NCBI GenBank assembly: GCA_018830925.1
Contig: JAHJRK010000055.1
Span: 1-18,487, forward strand
DNA length: 18,487 nucleotides
Source: Pseudomonadota bacterium
GTDB taxonomy: Bacteria > Desulfobacterota > Desulfobacteria > Desulfobacterales > RPRI01
Direction: 5' to 3'
The translations under genes and the position numbers were made by a program. The notes beneath the pieces are model-generated. The model had not been told where the DNA came from. It saw only the letters and a list, made by a program, of their open reading frames with translations, and did no database searches. This document shows positions 1-7,685 of this stretch, in pieces. Within the stretch, counting starts at the first letter, position 1, and each line of letters begins with the position of its first letter.

Positions 1-799
1 GGTTATAGGACTTTCAGGCGTGCCGATGGCAGGAGACGAACTTATCTCTCTGGCGGATGAAAAGGACGCAAAACAGGTAAGCGCCTATCGCGTACAGAAA
101 CAGCGCGCAAAGGAGCTTGCCAAAACCAGCAGTGTCAGCCTCGAGAATCTTTTCGACAGGATTCAGGAAGGCCAGGTCAAGAATCTGACGCTGATAATCA
201 AGGCGGATGTTAACGGATCAATTGAAGCCATAAGAGATTCTTTGAATAAGCTGTCCAACAACGAGGTAAAAATAGATATAATTCATTCTGGAACCGGAAC
301 CATAACCGAGTCGGATATTGCTCTAGCCTCTGTTTCAAATGCTATCATTATAGGATTTAATGTCAGGCCCAGTTCCAAGGTGCAGGCAATAGCAAACGAA
401 GAGGCCGTAAATATCCGTTACTACAATATAATTTATAATGTTATAAAAGATATCAAGGATTCAATTGTAGGCCTGATGGCTTCAACATTTAAAGAGAGAC
501 TCCTTGGGCGGGCTCAGGTTCGTGAAGTATTTCATGTTCCAAAGATCGGAGCTATTGCCGGAAGCTACGTTACGGACGGGAAGATCGAACGTGGACGGCA
601 GATCCGCCTGATAAGGGACGGAATAGTCTGCTTTGAGGGAAAGAATTCATCCTTAAGAAGGTTTAAAGACGACGTCAAAGAAGTTCAAAACGGGTTTGAA
701 TGCGGAATCGGCATTGAAAACTACAATGATATCAAGATGGGAGATATTGTTGAGTTTTATTACATGGAAGAGATAAAACCGGAATTTGAAAAGCAATAG
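1..799 (+). CDS. infB: Translation initiation factor IF-2, C-terminal part (5' end outside window)
   Basis: This is the 3' part of the GTPase that places initiator fMet-tRNA on the 30S ribosome. The frame is already open at base 2, reading VIGLSGVPMAGDE, which matches the end of IF-2 domain II, so there is no start codon here and the GTP-binding domain lies upstream. About 265 residues are visible. An IF-2 domain III (roughly residues 45-150 of the fragment, around LTLIIKADVNGSIEAI) is followed by the C-terminal beta-barrel that binds fMet-tRNA (around GRAQVREVFHVPKIGAIAGSYV and FECGIGIENYNDI). The stop is TAG at 797-799 and sits inside a 12-bp inverted repeat. It heads the classic infB-ylxP-rbfA order, so a nusA gene is expected further upstream. 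The identification is very firm. Confidence 0.97.
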   Translation, partial: VIGLSGVPMAGDELISLADEKDAKQVSAYRVQKQRAKELAKTSSVSLENLFDRIQEGQVKNLTLIIKADVNGSIEAIRDSLNKLSNNEVKIDIIHSGTGTITESDIALASVSNAIIIGFNVRPSSKVQAIANEEAVNIRYYNIIYNVIKDIKDSIVGLMASTFKERLLGRAQVREVFHVPKIGAIAGSYVTDGKIERGRQIRLIRDGIVCFEGKNSSLRRFKDDVKEVQNGFECGIGIENYNDIKMGDIVEFYYMEEIKPEFEKQ

Positions 800-827
800 C
801 AAGCGCTTTTCCCCGGCTTGCTATTGC
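793..827 (+). other. Stem-loop spanning the infB stop codon
   Basis: GCAATAGCAAGC (793-804) is the exact reverse complement of GCTTGCTATTGC (816-827), giving a perfect 12-bp stem with an 11-nt loop. The TAG stop of infB is inside the left arm. No T-run follows, so it does not look like a normal intrinsic terminator. It may be an mRNA-processing or 3'-end-stabilising structure within the operon, or part of a repeat. The structure is seen directly; its role is inferred. Confidence 0.6.
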
Positions 828-843
828 GGAGAGCTTCAAATAA

Positions 844-952
844 CAATACGGATGAACTCGTAAAAAGCTAAAATTGAGACGGCAAAGCAAAAAGTCCAAT
901 ATACAAAGCGGAATGTGGCGGATAGAATGACTTTTTACGAAGCCGTCAATAC
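844..952. repeat. MITE-like element with inverted ends, flanked by CAATAC direct repeats
   Basis: The infB-ylxP gap is filled by a roughly 97-bp non-coding element. Its left end (851-869, core TCGTAAAAAG) is inverted relative to its right end (929-947, core CTTTTTACGAAGC); 14 of 19 positions match. The 6-mer CAATAC lies immediately outside both ends (844-849 and 947-952), as a target-site duplication would. A third, diverged copy of the end motif lies inside (879-897, core ACGGC...CAAAAAGTCC). There is no transposase, so if mobile it would be non-autonomous. A 13-nt piece of the right end recurs upstream of rpsO in opposite orientation. The duplication could be chance. Confidence 0.5.
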
Positions 953-967
953 TAAACTTAATGCCTT

Positions 968-1255
968 ATGGTTGTCGGACTCGGAATAATAACTTTCAGG
1001 CTTCATGATTGCCGCTCTCTTAAAAGCAAAAGAACAATCATAAAATCGATTATCGGCCGGCTTCGGAATAATTTCAATGCATCAGTTGCTGAAGTCGGAT
1101 CAAAGGATATTTATGATGAAGCAATAATAGGTTTTGCTGTTGTAGGGAATGACAGGATTACGACAAATTCAAAAATTGACAAGATTTTTAATCTTGCCGA
1201 CGAATTAGGCCTTGCTGAAATTATTAATACGGAAATGGAGATATTCAATTTATGA
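968..1255 (+). CDS. ylxP: DUF503 / YlxP-like protein
   Basis: A 95-residue protein of the DUF503 (YlxP) family, which almost always sits between infB and rbfA. Recognisable features are the N-terminal strand MVVGLGIITFRLHDCRSLKSKR, the basic helix after it (RTIIKSIIGRLRNNFN) and the VAEVGS segment, followed by an alternating alpha/beta end. Length is typical. The family's biochemical role is not established; its position suggests a part in translation or 30S maturation. The ATG at 968 has no clear Shine-Dalgarno, and the ATG at 961 is in another frame. The TGA stop (1253-1255) overlaps the rbfA start as ATGA, implying coupled translation. The repeat element just upstream separates it from infB. 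Confidence 0.88.
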   Translation: MVVGLGIITFRLHDCRSLKSKRTIIKSIIGRLRNNFNASVAEVGSKDIYDEAIIGFAVVGNDRITTNSKIDKIFNLADELGLAEIINTEMEIFNL

Positions 1256-1626
1256 CGCTCTTTTCAAGAGCCGAAAGGGTCGGGGGCCAGATACAAAAAA
1301 TCCTGTCTGAGATATTGCTGAAAGACGTACATGACCCCAGGCTTGAGATGACGACAGTCACCGCGGTTAAAATGTCGAAAGATTTGAGAATTGCCCGGAT
1401 TTACTTTACCGTCACCGGGGGTACATCAAATGCGGATGAAGCATTAAAAGGGTTTAAAAGCGCTGCCGGTTTTTTAAAACGCGCCCTGGCAGGCGAACTT
1501 GACCTGCGCTATATGCCGGCGCTTAATTTTTTTTATGATGAGTCGTTCGACTATGGAGAACGAATCGAAAAAGTGCTTAAATCAATAAAAAAGGATGATG
1601 GACCAGATAATACGACAATTGAATAA
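1252..1626 (+). CDS. rbfA: Ribosome-binding factor A
   Basis: RbfA is a KH-like-fold assembly factor that binds the immature 30S subunit near the 5' helix of 16S rRNA and is needed for late 16S processing. The 124-residue protein shows family landmarks: RAERVGGQIQKILSEIL at the N-terminus, the motif around HDPRLEMTTVTAVKMSKDLRIARIYF, and the C-terminal LRYMPALNFFYDESFDYGERIEKVL. Length is normal for the family (about 120-130). The ATG at 1252 overlaps the ylxP stop (ATGA), and its 3' end overlaps the nrnA start by 32 nt, so all three are probably translationally coupled. Confidence 0.96.
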   Translation: MTLFSRAERVGGQIQKILSEILLKDVHDPRLEMTTVTAVKMSKDLRIARIYFTVTGGTSNADEALKGFKSAAGFLKRALAGELDLRYMPALNFFYDESFDYGERIEKVLKSIKKDDGPDNTTIE

Positions 1627-2569
1627 CAGTAATCACGTTCTGATTGCTTCTCACACAAACCCGGATGGGGATGCCATAGGGTCTTTGCTTGCTGTCGGGC
1701 TTGCTCTTGATTCTTTAAACAAAAAAACAGTTTTGTTCAATGAAAGTCCCATCCCGGCAGTGTATCGCTTTCTCCCGTTTTCTGAGCTGATTGAAGATGA
1801 GATTAAGGATTTATGCGCATTCGATACAGCCGTTATCCTTGATTGCGGAAATATTCAGCGGATAGGAAAATCCGCAGAAGCCGTCTCGCGCATTCCTGTC
1901 ATAATAAACATCGATCATCATATAACAAATACACTTTTCGGAACCTGCAGACTGATTGACGTTTCTGCCTGCTCAACCGCCGAAATAGCATACCGCATAA
2001 TAAAAAAAATGGGAATACGGATAAATGATGCGATTGCGACTTCAATATATACCGGCATATTAACAGATACCGGTTCGTTCCGTTTTTCAAATACGAACCA
2101 GACAGCTTTTGCAATTTGTGAGGAAATGATCGGCTTCGGAGTCAAACCATATGAAGTTGCCCAGCATGTATACGGCAAATATTCCTTTGGCCGCATACGT
2201 CTTTTGAATCTTGCCCTTGATTCAATTGAAATTTCTGAAAACAGAAAACTTTCAATGATGACTGTCACGCAGGATATGATTGAAGAAACCGGAACTCAAC
2301 CGGAAGACGTGGATGGACTGATCAATTATGCAAGGCGGATTGAAGATGTGAAGCTTGCCGCTCTTATACACGAAGAAAAAATGAATTCGAATCACTCAAA
2401 CGGTTTTAAAAATTTTCATGTCAGCCTTCGTTCCGACGGTTCGGTTGACGTGGCTGCCATAGCCACATCTTTCGGCGGCGGCGGGCATGCGAGTGCGGCG
2501 GGTTTTGATATTGAAACCACTCTATATGAAATAAAAGCCAGAATCATAGGTCTTTCTGAAAAATTATGA
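1595..2569 (+). CDS. nrnA: DHH/DHHA1 phosphoesterase, NrnA-type nanoRNase / pAp phosphatase
   Basis: A 324-residue cytoplasmic metal-dependent phosphoesterase of the DHH-DHHA1 superfamily. NrnA-type enzymes degrade 2-5-nt RNAs and dephosphorylate pAp. The motifs are intact: HTNPDGDAIGS at 20-30, an acidic motif around D83 (ILDCGN), the signature DHH at 107-109, and the C-terminal DHHA1 motif GGGGHASAAGF from residue 294. The start is ATG 1595 or ATG 1598, with AAGG immediately ahead; it lies inside rbfA, giving a 32-nt overlap and suggesting coupled translation. Its place between rbfA and truB is a common arrangement in Firmicutes and Desulfobacterota. Exact substrate preference (nanoRNA, pAp or c-di-AMP product) cannot be read from sequence alone. 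Confidence 0.92.
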   Translation: MMDQIIRQLNNSNHVLIASHTNPDGDAIGSLLAVGLALDSLNKKTVLFNESPIPAVYRFLPFSELIEDEIKDLCAFDTAVILDCGNIQRIGKSAEAVSRIPVIINIDHHITNTLFGTCRLIDVSACSTAEIAYRIIKKMGIRINDAIATSIYTGILTDTGSFRFSNTNQTAFAICEEMIGFGVKPYEVAQHVYGKYSFGRIRLLNLALDSIEISENRKLSMMTVTQDMIEETGTQPEDVDGLINYARRIEDVKLAALIHEEKMNSNHSNGFKNFHVSLRSDGSVDVAAIATSFGGGGHASAAGFDIETTLYEIKARIIGLSEKL

Positions 2570-2607
2570 TTTTTAGTAAGTCAGTAATTATTTCCTGCGT
2601 TTTTCTG

Positions 2608-2647
2608 CCCCTCAAGGGGGTACTAAAAAAAGTCCCGTTTATCGGGG
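2608..2647 (+). promoter_or_regulatory. Two small G/C hairpins ahead of the truB start
   Basis: In the nrnA-truB gap, CCCC TCAA GGGG (2608-2619) and CCCG TTTAT CGGG (2634-2646) form two short hairpins. The second is only 7 nt from the GTG start of truB and includes G residues that could serve as the ribosome-binding site. Either C-run could also pair with the other G-run, so the structures could be alternatives. Stems of four base pairs are weak, so a regulatory role is only a suggestion. Confidence 0.25.
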
Positions 2648-2653
2648 TTAGGT

Positions 2654-3562
2654 GTGCCGGAAATTAACAGCGGAATTTTTATAATCGACAAACCCGCAGG
2701 CATGACTTCCGCAAGGGTAGTTTCAATCTTGAAAAAACTATCCGGAGCAAAAAAGGCGGGGCATACAGGTACTCTTGATCCTTTTGCGACAGGTGTATTG
2801 ATTTTCTGTATAAATGAGGCAACAAAAATATCAAGGTTCTTTCTCGGCGGGAATAAGAAATACAGGGCCAGACTTTTCCTGGGGATTGAAACGGATACGC
2901 AGGATTTTACCGGCAAAGTGATTTCGACCTGCAGTGTGTTTGATTTTCCGGATAAAGAAATACAACAGACGTTTAAGAGATTTGAGGGAGTTATTGAACA
3001 GCTTCCTCCGGCTTATTCGGCATTAAAACATAAAGGGGTACCACTTTACAGGCTTGCAAGGAAAGGCCGACCGGTTCAGAAGCCAGCCCGGAAAGTTCAT
3101 ATATTTGATATGAAAATTGTCAAAACAGATCTTCCTGAAATAGTATTCGATGTCGCTTGTTCCAGTGGCACATATATCAGAACTCTGTGTGCAGATATCG
3201 GCAAAGCCCTTGGCTGCGGAGGTCATCTGAAGGAATTGAGAAGGATTGAAAGCTGCGGATTCGACATCCGTCAAGCCTCAACAATTGAAGATATTGAAAA
3301 ACTTGTATCGGATGGAAATCTTTCGAACCGGATGATAACCATGTCCGATGCGCTGCCGGATATGCCGTCTCGTACCGCAGATGATGTTTTGATTGAAAAG
3401 ATATCCCGCGGGAAAACAATAACAGAAAGGGATATTTATCCGGAAAAATTAAACGGGCCGGACAATTTCATCAAGGTTGTAAACAAAGATAATGAGCTTT
3501 TGGCAGTATTAAACAAAGACGGGGATAAATACGGCTATTGCTGCGTAATCAACAGAAATTAG
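2654..3562 (+). CDS. truB: tRNA pseudouridine(55) synthase
   Basis: TruB converts U55 to pseudouridine in the T-loop of nearly all tRNAs. The 302-residue protein begins with the family hallmark GIFIIDKPAGMTS (residues 7-19) and has the catalytic motif KKAGHTGTLDPFATGVL with the nucleophile Asp42. Further family segments are KKYRARLFLGIETDTQD, the QLPPAYSALKHKGVPLYRLAR region and CSSGTYIRTLCADIG. A TruB C-terminal/PUA-like region follows. The start is GTG 2654 after GGGGTTAG; no later in-frame start would keep the IIDKP motif. It is in the same operon, 84 nt after nrnA. Confidence 0.96.
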   Translation: MPEINSGIFIIDKPAGMTSARVVSILKKLSGAKKAGHTGTLDPFATGVLIFCINEATKISRFFLGGNKKYRARLFLGIETDTQDFTGKVISTCSVFDFPDKEIQQTFKRFEGVIEQLPPAYSALKHKGVPLYRLARKGRPVQKPARKVHIFDMKIVKTDLPEIVFDVACSSGTYIRTLCADIGKALGCGGHLKELRRIESCGFDIRQASTIEDIEKLVSDGNLSNRMITMSDALPDMPSRTADDVLIEKISRGKTITERDIYPEKLNGPDNFIKVVNKDNELLAVLNKDGDKYGYCCVINRN

Positions 3563-3578
3563 TTCATGATAATTTATG

Positions 3579-3607
3579 TTGTTTGTTTAACGCGATAAAT
3601 GTATATT
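3579..3607 (+). promoter_or_regulatory. Candidate sigma70 promoter for rpsO
   Basis: TTGTTT (3579-3584) and TATATT (3602-3607) are separated by exactly 17 nt. The -10 box matches the consensus at 5 of 6 positions, the -35 at 3 of 6. It lies in the 240-bp truB-rpsO gap and would give rpsO (and pnp) a second promoter with a leader of nearly 190 nt. An independent rpsO promoter is common in bacteria, but this match is modest. Confidence 0.35.
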
Positions 3608-3618
3608 GAAAGAACTTT

Positions 3619-3645
3619 AAGTGCTTCGTAAAAAGGTCGATTTTC
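3619..3645 (+). repeat. Solo copy of the MITE-like end motif
   Basis: GCTTCGTAAAAAG (3623-3635) is identical, in opposite orientation, to the right end of the element in the infB-ylxP gap (931-943). The next bases (GTC) also agree after one extra G. No matching inverted partner could be found in the following 150 bp, so this is either a decayed element or a solo end. The remainder of the truB-rpsO gap (3563-3802) is AT-rich and carries no evident gene. Confidence 0.4.
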
Positions 3646-3802
3646 ATAACAAAGAGCACGAGGCAAGAAATAATATATAATGTTATCAGCTTTGTGCGCT
3701 GTGTGGTATAAGAAATATCACGCTTTTTCAATTTTTTATAAATAATCGCAAACAGTGTAATAAATAATTTATTTCAGATCTATAAGAGGAGGCAAAAAGA
3801 AA

Positions 3803-4072
3803 TTGGTTTCAAAAACAGATGATAAAAAGGAGTTGATTGAGAAATATAAATTGCATGAAAGCGATACGGGCTCTCCGGAGGTTCAGGTAGGGCTTTTAAC
3901 GCACCGCATCACTTATCTTACCGAGCACTTAAAGGTTCATGAAAAGGATCACCACTCAAGAAGAGGACTTCTTATGCTTGTAGGAAAAAGGAGAAGACTC
4001 TTGAATTATGTCAAAAACAAGAATGTACAACGATACAGAACGATTATTGATTCACTTGGTCTGAGAAGATAG
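3803..4072 (+). CDS. rpsO: 30S ribosomal protein S15
   Basis: S15 is a primary 16S rRNA-binding protein of the small-subunit platform. The 89-residue product has exactly the usual length and the invariant core DTGSPEVQVGLLTHRI, HEKDHHSRRGLLMLVGKRRRLLNYV and the end IIDSLGLRR. The start is the rare TTG at 3803, supported by a strong AGGAGG (3787-3792) 10 nt upstream; no in-frame ATG is near. In many bacteria S15 represses its own translation through a leader structure. The 240-nt leader has room for one, but no known operator was recognised. It is followed by pnp, as in E. coli. Confidence 0.97.
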   Translation: MVSKTDDKKELIEKYKLHESDTGSPEVQVGLLTHRITYLTEHLKVHEKDHHSRRGLLMLVGKRRRLLNYVKNKNVQRYRTIIDSLGLRR

Positions 4073-4337
4073 AAAAAACCCTTGCTGAACCACTCAAAAG
4101 ACAGATTCTTTTGATTAAGGAGAAACAGACGCCTGCCGGTAATTTTGTTGAAATCGCTCCGATCTCTGACTATCCGGAAGACAATTTGCGGTTAAACGGC
4201 AGCTTATAAGTCCAAACGACTTAATAGTTGCTTTATCAAGGTTCCGCACAGGAAAGAGACGGGGTTTTCCGGTTCATACAGCAAGTCGGTTCTATCTTTC
4301 CGGATCAGATCATAGCAGTTCTATGGAGGAGATATTT
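4051..4337 (+). promoter_or_regulatory. Long pnp leader with hairpins and an unassigned open frame
   Basis: The gap between rpsO (ends 4072) and pnp (starts 4338) is 265 nt. A perfect 8-bp AT-rich hairpin, TCAAAAGA-CAGAT-TCTTTTGA (4094-4114), starts 22 nt after the rpsO stop. It has neither GC richness nor a T-tract of the terminator type and could be an RNA-processing site. A frame open from 4051 to the TAA at 4207-4209 has protein-like composition (for example QTPAGNFVEIAPISDYPED) but only a TTG start at 4111 without a Shine-Dalgarno. A CATAG/CTATG hairpin (4311-4325) abuts the pnp ribosome-binding site. In E. coli the pnp leader is cut by RNase III and pnp is autoregulated; something similar here is inference. 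Confidence 0.35.
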
Positions 4338-6431
4338 ATGGAAAACACATTTAAAGCCGAAGTCGGAGGAAAAACTCTAAGCATTCAGGCAGGCAAGCTT
4401 GCCAAGCAGGCATCCGGTTCGGTAGTAGTGCAATACGGCGATACAATAGTGCTTGTTACCGCCGTTTCTTCGAATGAAGAACGTCCTGGCGATTTTTTGC
4501 CGCTTTCAGTCGAATATCAGGAAAAAATATATGCCGCCGGGCGGATACCCGGAAATTATTTCAGGCGCGAAATAGGCAGGCCTTCTGAAAAGGAGACCCT
4601 TACTTCACGCCTGATTGACCGGCCGATCAGGCCCCTTTTCCCCAAAGGTTACTGCTGTGAAATCCAGATAATTGCAACGGTAATTTCAATGGATCATGAA
4701 AATGATCCTGATGTGCTTGCGATGATAGGAGCGTCCGCTGCTCTCGAAATATCGGATATACCCTTTGCCGGGCCTATTGCAAGTGTAAGGGTCATCAGGA
4801 AAGATGGTCAGTACATAATTAACCCCACAATAAAGGACTGCGAGGGCAGCGATATCAGTATAATCGTTGCGGGTTCAAAAACCGGTGTTGTCATGGTTGA
4901 AGGCGGAAGCTGCATGGTCAGCGAAAAAGAGATGCTTGAAGCCATATTCCGCGGCCACGAAGCCATGCAGCCGATCATAGAGATTCAGAACAAATTAAAG
5001 GAAACAAACGGGGTTCCGAAAAGAGGCTATACCGAAAAGAAACAGGATCCGGCTTTTACCGAAAAGATAGAAGCCGCTGCCGGCTTACGTATAAGGGAAT
5101 CCCTTCTTATTCCCGGAAAAACAGACAGGCATTCCGCGTTGCGCGTTCTGAAGACCGAGTTGTTTGAGCAGCTCGGGCCTGATTGTGCTGACCGCAAGGA
5201 GGAGTTTTCCGAAATTTATTATGCTCTTCAGAAAAAAATTTGCCGCAATCTCATCATAAAGGAAGGTCTTCGTCTTGACGGCAGGAAATTCGATGAAATA
5301 AGGCCAATTACATGTGAAGTCGGCCTTCTTCCAAGGCCCCACGGAAGCGCTCTTTTCACCCGTGGCGAGACACAGGTTCTGGGTGTACTGACTCTTGGTT
5401 CCGGCCGGGACGAGCAGAGAGTTGAAACATTAAGCGGGGAAGAATTGCGTCCGTTTATGCTCCATTACAATTTTCCGCCTTATTCGGTTGGAGAGACTAA
5501 ACGCCTCGGCGGTCCAAGTCGAAGAGATGTAGGTCATGGAGGTCTTTCAACACGGGCTCTGGAAAAAATTCTTCCATCGAAAGAAGAATTTGACTATACA
5601 ATCCGGATTGTCTCCGAAGTCCTTGAATCGAATGGGTCTTCATCCATGGGTACAGTCTGCTCGGGAACCATGGCTCTCATGGACGGAGGCGTCCCGATAA
5701 AGGCTCCTGTTTCAGGAATTGCAATGGGTCTCGTAAAAGAGGGTGACAGCATTGTAATACTGTCCGATATTTTGGGTGACGAAGACCACGCAGGGGACAT
5801 GGATTTCAAGGTAACAGGCACCCGCGATGGTATAACAGCCCTTCAGATGGACATAAAAATCCACGAGCTTTCAAAAAGCATAATGGAAAAAGCTTTGGAG
5901 CAGGCACGCGCCGGCAGGATTTTTATTCTTGATAAGATGCTTTCGGCTATAAGCCAGCCCCGTGAAAAGATCTCCTCTCATGCTCCAGCTATCATTACAA
6001 TAAAGGTGAATCCGGACAAAATCAGAGAAATAATAGGCCCGGGGGGGAAAACAATAAGATCTATCCAGACCGAAACGAATACGCGTGTTGAAATTGACGA
6101 TTCCGGTCTTGTAAAAATTGCAGCCATGTCCAAAGAAGAAGGGGCGGCCGCGCTTAACCTTATCAATAAAATAACCCTGGAACCTGAAATCGGAGCCATT
6201 TATGAAGGAACCGTCGTAAAAATCATGGATTTCGGCGCCTTTGTCCAGATCCTGCCGGGGACTGACGGGCTGGTCCACATATCGCAGCTTGCATCAAGCA
6301 GAGTAACAAAGGTTTCAGATGTTGTAAAAGAAGGAGATCTAATAAAAGTAAAAGTTCTTGAGATATCCAAAGACGGCAAGATACGTCTGAGCCACAAGGC
6401 TGTCCTGGAAGAAGAGAATGTTTCAGCCTGA
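4338..6431 (+). CDS. pnp: Polyribonucleotide nucleotidyltransferase (PNPase)
   Basis: PNPase is a trimeric 3'-5' phosphorolytic exoribonuclease of mRNA decay. The 697-residue protein has the full family layout: RNase PH domain 1 (from residue 1, with GRIPGNYFRREIGRPSEKETLTSRLIDRP), an alpha-helical linker, RNase PH domain 2 with the catalytic DEDHAGDMDFKVTGT segment, a KH domain (GPGGKTIRSIQ) and a C-terminal S1 domain (about 615-688, GTVVKIMDFGAFV). ATG 4338 is preferred because GGAGG (4325-4329) lies 8 nt before it; the ATG at 4323 would add five residues and overlap that site. The stop overlaps the next gene by 14 nt. Confidence 0.97.
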   Translation: MENTFKAEVGGKTLSIQAGKLAKQASGSVVVQYGDTIVLVTAVSSNEERPGDFLPLSVEYQEKIYAAGRIPGNYFRREIGRPSEKETLTSRLIDRPIRPLFPKGYCCEIQIIATVISMDHENDPDVLAMIGASAALEISDIPFAGPIASVRVIRKDGQYIINPTIKDCEGSDISIIVAGSKTGVVMVEGGSCMVSEKEMLEAIFRGHEAMQPIIEIQNKLKETNGVPKRGYTEKKQDPAFTEKIEAAAGLRIRESLLIPGKTDRHSALRVLKTELFEQLGPDCADRKEEFSEIYYALQKKICRNLIIKEGLRLDGRKFDEIRPITCEVGLLPRPHGSALFTRGETQVLGVLTLGSGRDEQRVETLSGEELRPFMLHYNFPPYSVGETKRLGGPSRRDVGHGGLSTRALEKILPSKEEFDYTIRIVSEVLESNGSSSMGTVCSGTMALMDGGVPIKAPVSGIAMGLVKEGDSIVILSDILGDEDHAGDMDFKVTGTRDGITALQMDIKIHELSKSIMEKALEQARAGRIFILDKMLSAISQPREKISSHAPAIITIKVNPDKIREIIGPGGKTIRSIQTETNTRVEIDDSGLVKIAAMSKEEGAAALNLINKITLEPEIGAIYEGTVVKIMDFGAFVQILPGTDGLVHISQLASSRVTKVSDVVKEGDLIKVKVLEISKDGKIRLSHKAVLEEENVSA

Positions 6432-7683
6432 AAATAAAACGCTCCTTGAAAACGGCATCAGGATTCTAACAAAAAATATGCCCCACTCCTGTTCCGTTTC
6501 AATGGGGGTATGGTTAAATGCAGGAGCTCGCGATGAATCCCAGGATGAAAGCGGGCTTTTTCATTTTATTGAGCATATGCTCTTTAAGGGAACGGCAAAA
6601 AGATCGGCTTTTCAGATAGCCAAAGAATTTGATGCGATGGGCGGCAATACAAACGCCTTTACATCAATGGAAACAACCTGTTATCATGCCAGAGTAATCA
6701 CTTCCCATACCCAAACCGCGGCTGATCTCCTTACCGACATCTTCTTGAATTCAACATTTGACTTTGAAGAGGTTGAAAAAGAGCGGCCTGTAATTATTCA
6801 GGAAATAGGGATGGTCGAAGACAATCCTGAAGATTATATACATCTTCTTTCAGGTCAATGCTGTTTCCGGAACAACCCTCTCGGACATTCCGTTCTCGGA
6901 ACGCGTGAAAATGTCCTTAACTTTAACACAGACAGGATAAAAGAATTTTTCAGATGCCGTTACCAGCCTCAGAGAACCATCGTTTCTATAGCAGGCAACA
7001 TTGAGCACAATCAAATCCTTGATGTCGTCGGCCCGGCCTTCGAATCATTGAAAAGAGGCGACGGCTTCCCCGAGCGTGTTACGCCTTCAGCTCACCCGGG
7101 CGTAAATCTGTTCGAGAAGGATCTTGAACAGGTTCATATCTGCGTTTCGTTAAAAGGATTGTCTCATACAGACGAAAGACGTTATGCTTTTTTCCTTATG
7201 AACACCATCCTTGGTGGAAATATGAGCTCGCGGCTTTTCCAGGAAATACGCGAAAAGAGAGGGCTTGCATATTCGGTATTTTCTTTTATCTCTTCTTATG
7301 CAGATACCGGAGTACTCGGCGCTTATGTTGCCGTTGATCCGGGTAATGTCGTCGAAGCGGCGGATGTCATCGTTAAAGAGATAAAGAGGCTTAAAGAAAA
7401 TGCCGTTGATCCATGCGAACTGAAAGATGCCGTTGAATATACAAAAGGCTGTCTGCTTCTGTCATCTGAAAGCACAGACAACCAGATGTTCAGGCAGGCT
7501 CAAAACGAGATTAATTTCGGACGAGATATCCCGCTGCCGGAGATCATAAATGCTATTGAATCTGTGACACCGGAAGATCTTTTTAATCTGGCTGGCTCTC
7601 TTTTTAGTTCCGATAATCTTGCGCTGACTCTCCTTGGACCTTTTTCGGACAAGAAACATCTTGAGAATATTTTGACGCTTTGA
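6418..7683 (+). CDS. M16 family zinc metallopeptidase (pitrilysin / processing-peptidase type)
   Basis: A 421-residue M16B-type peptidase related to mitochondrial processing peptidase beta and Bacillus MlpA/YmxG. The inverted zinc motif HFIEH is intact at residues 49-53 and the third zinc ligand is Glu129 in ERPVIIQEIGM, 76 residues later, so catalysis is expected. The C-terminal half has the usual R/Y pair region (FQEIREKRGLAYSVFSF). No signal peptide is visible, so it is probably cytoplasmic; its physiological substrate is unknown. It starts at ATG 6418 inside the last codons of pnp (14-nt overlap), pointing to coupled translation. A pnp-M16-dut order recurs in several phyla, so it may take part in quality control linked to translation, but this is inference. 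Confidence 0.93.
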   Translation: MFQPENKTLLENGIRILTKNMPHSCSVSMGVWLNAGARDESQDESGLFHFIEHMLFKGTAKRSAFQIAKEFDAMGGNTNAFTSMETTCYHARVITSHTQTAADLLTDIFLNSTFDFEEVEKERPVIIQEIGMVEDNPEDYIHLLSGQCCFRNNPLGHSVLGTRENVLNFNTDRIKEFFRCRYQPQRTIVSIAGNIEHNQILDVVGPAFESLKRGDGFPERVTPSAHPGVNLFEKDLEQVHICVSLKGLSHTDERRYAFFLMNTILGGNMSSRLFQEIREKRGLAYSVFSFISSYADTGVLGAYVAVDPGNVVEAADVIVKEIKRLKENAVDPCELKDAVEYTKGCLLLSSESTDNQMFRQAQNEINFGRDIPLPEIINAIESVTPEDLFNLAGSLFSSDNLALTLLGPFSDKKHLENILTL

Positions 7684-7685
7684 AC

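Noticed and set aside
1918..2268. 116-codon minus-strand frame inside nrnA
   Set aside because: The plus-strand DHH protein is certain, and the reverse frame has no independent signals.
3759..3773. AATAAAT/ATTTATT palindrome before rpsO as an S15 operator
   Set aside because: Purely A/T with a one-base loop, easily produced by chance in this AT-rich leader.
4323..4337. Upstream ATG as the pnp start
   Set aside because: It would place the strong GGAGG inside the coding sequence. The next ATG has that site at ideal spacing and gives the usual PNPase N-terminus.
5871..6278. 135-codon minus-strand frame inside pnp
   Set aside because: It is antisense to the conserved KH/S1 region of PNPase, so coding constraint on the other strand explains it.
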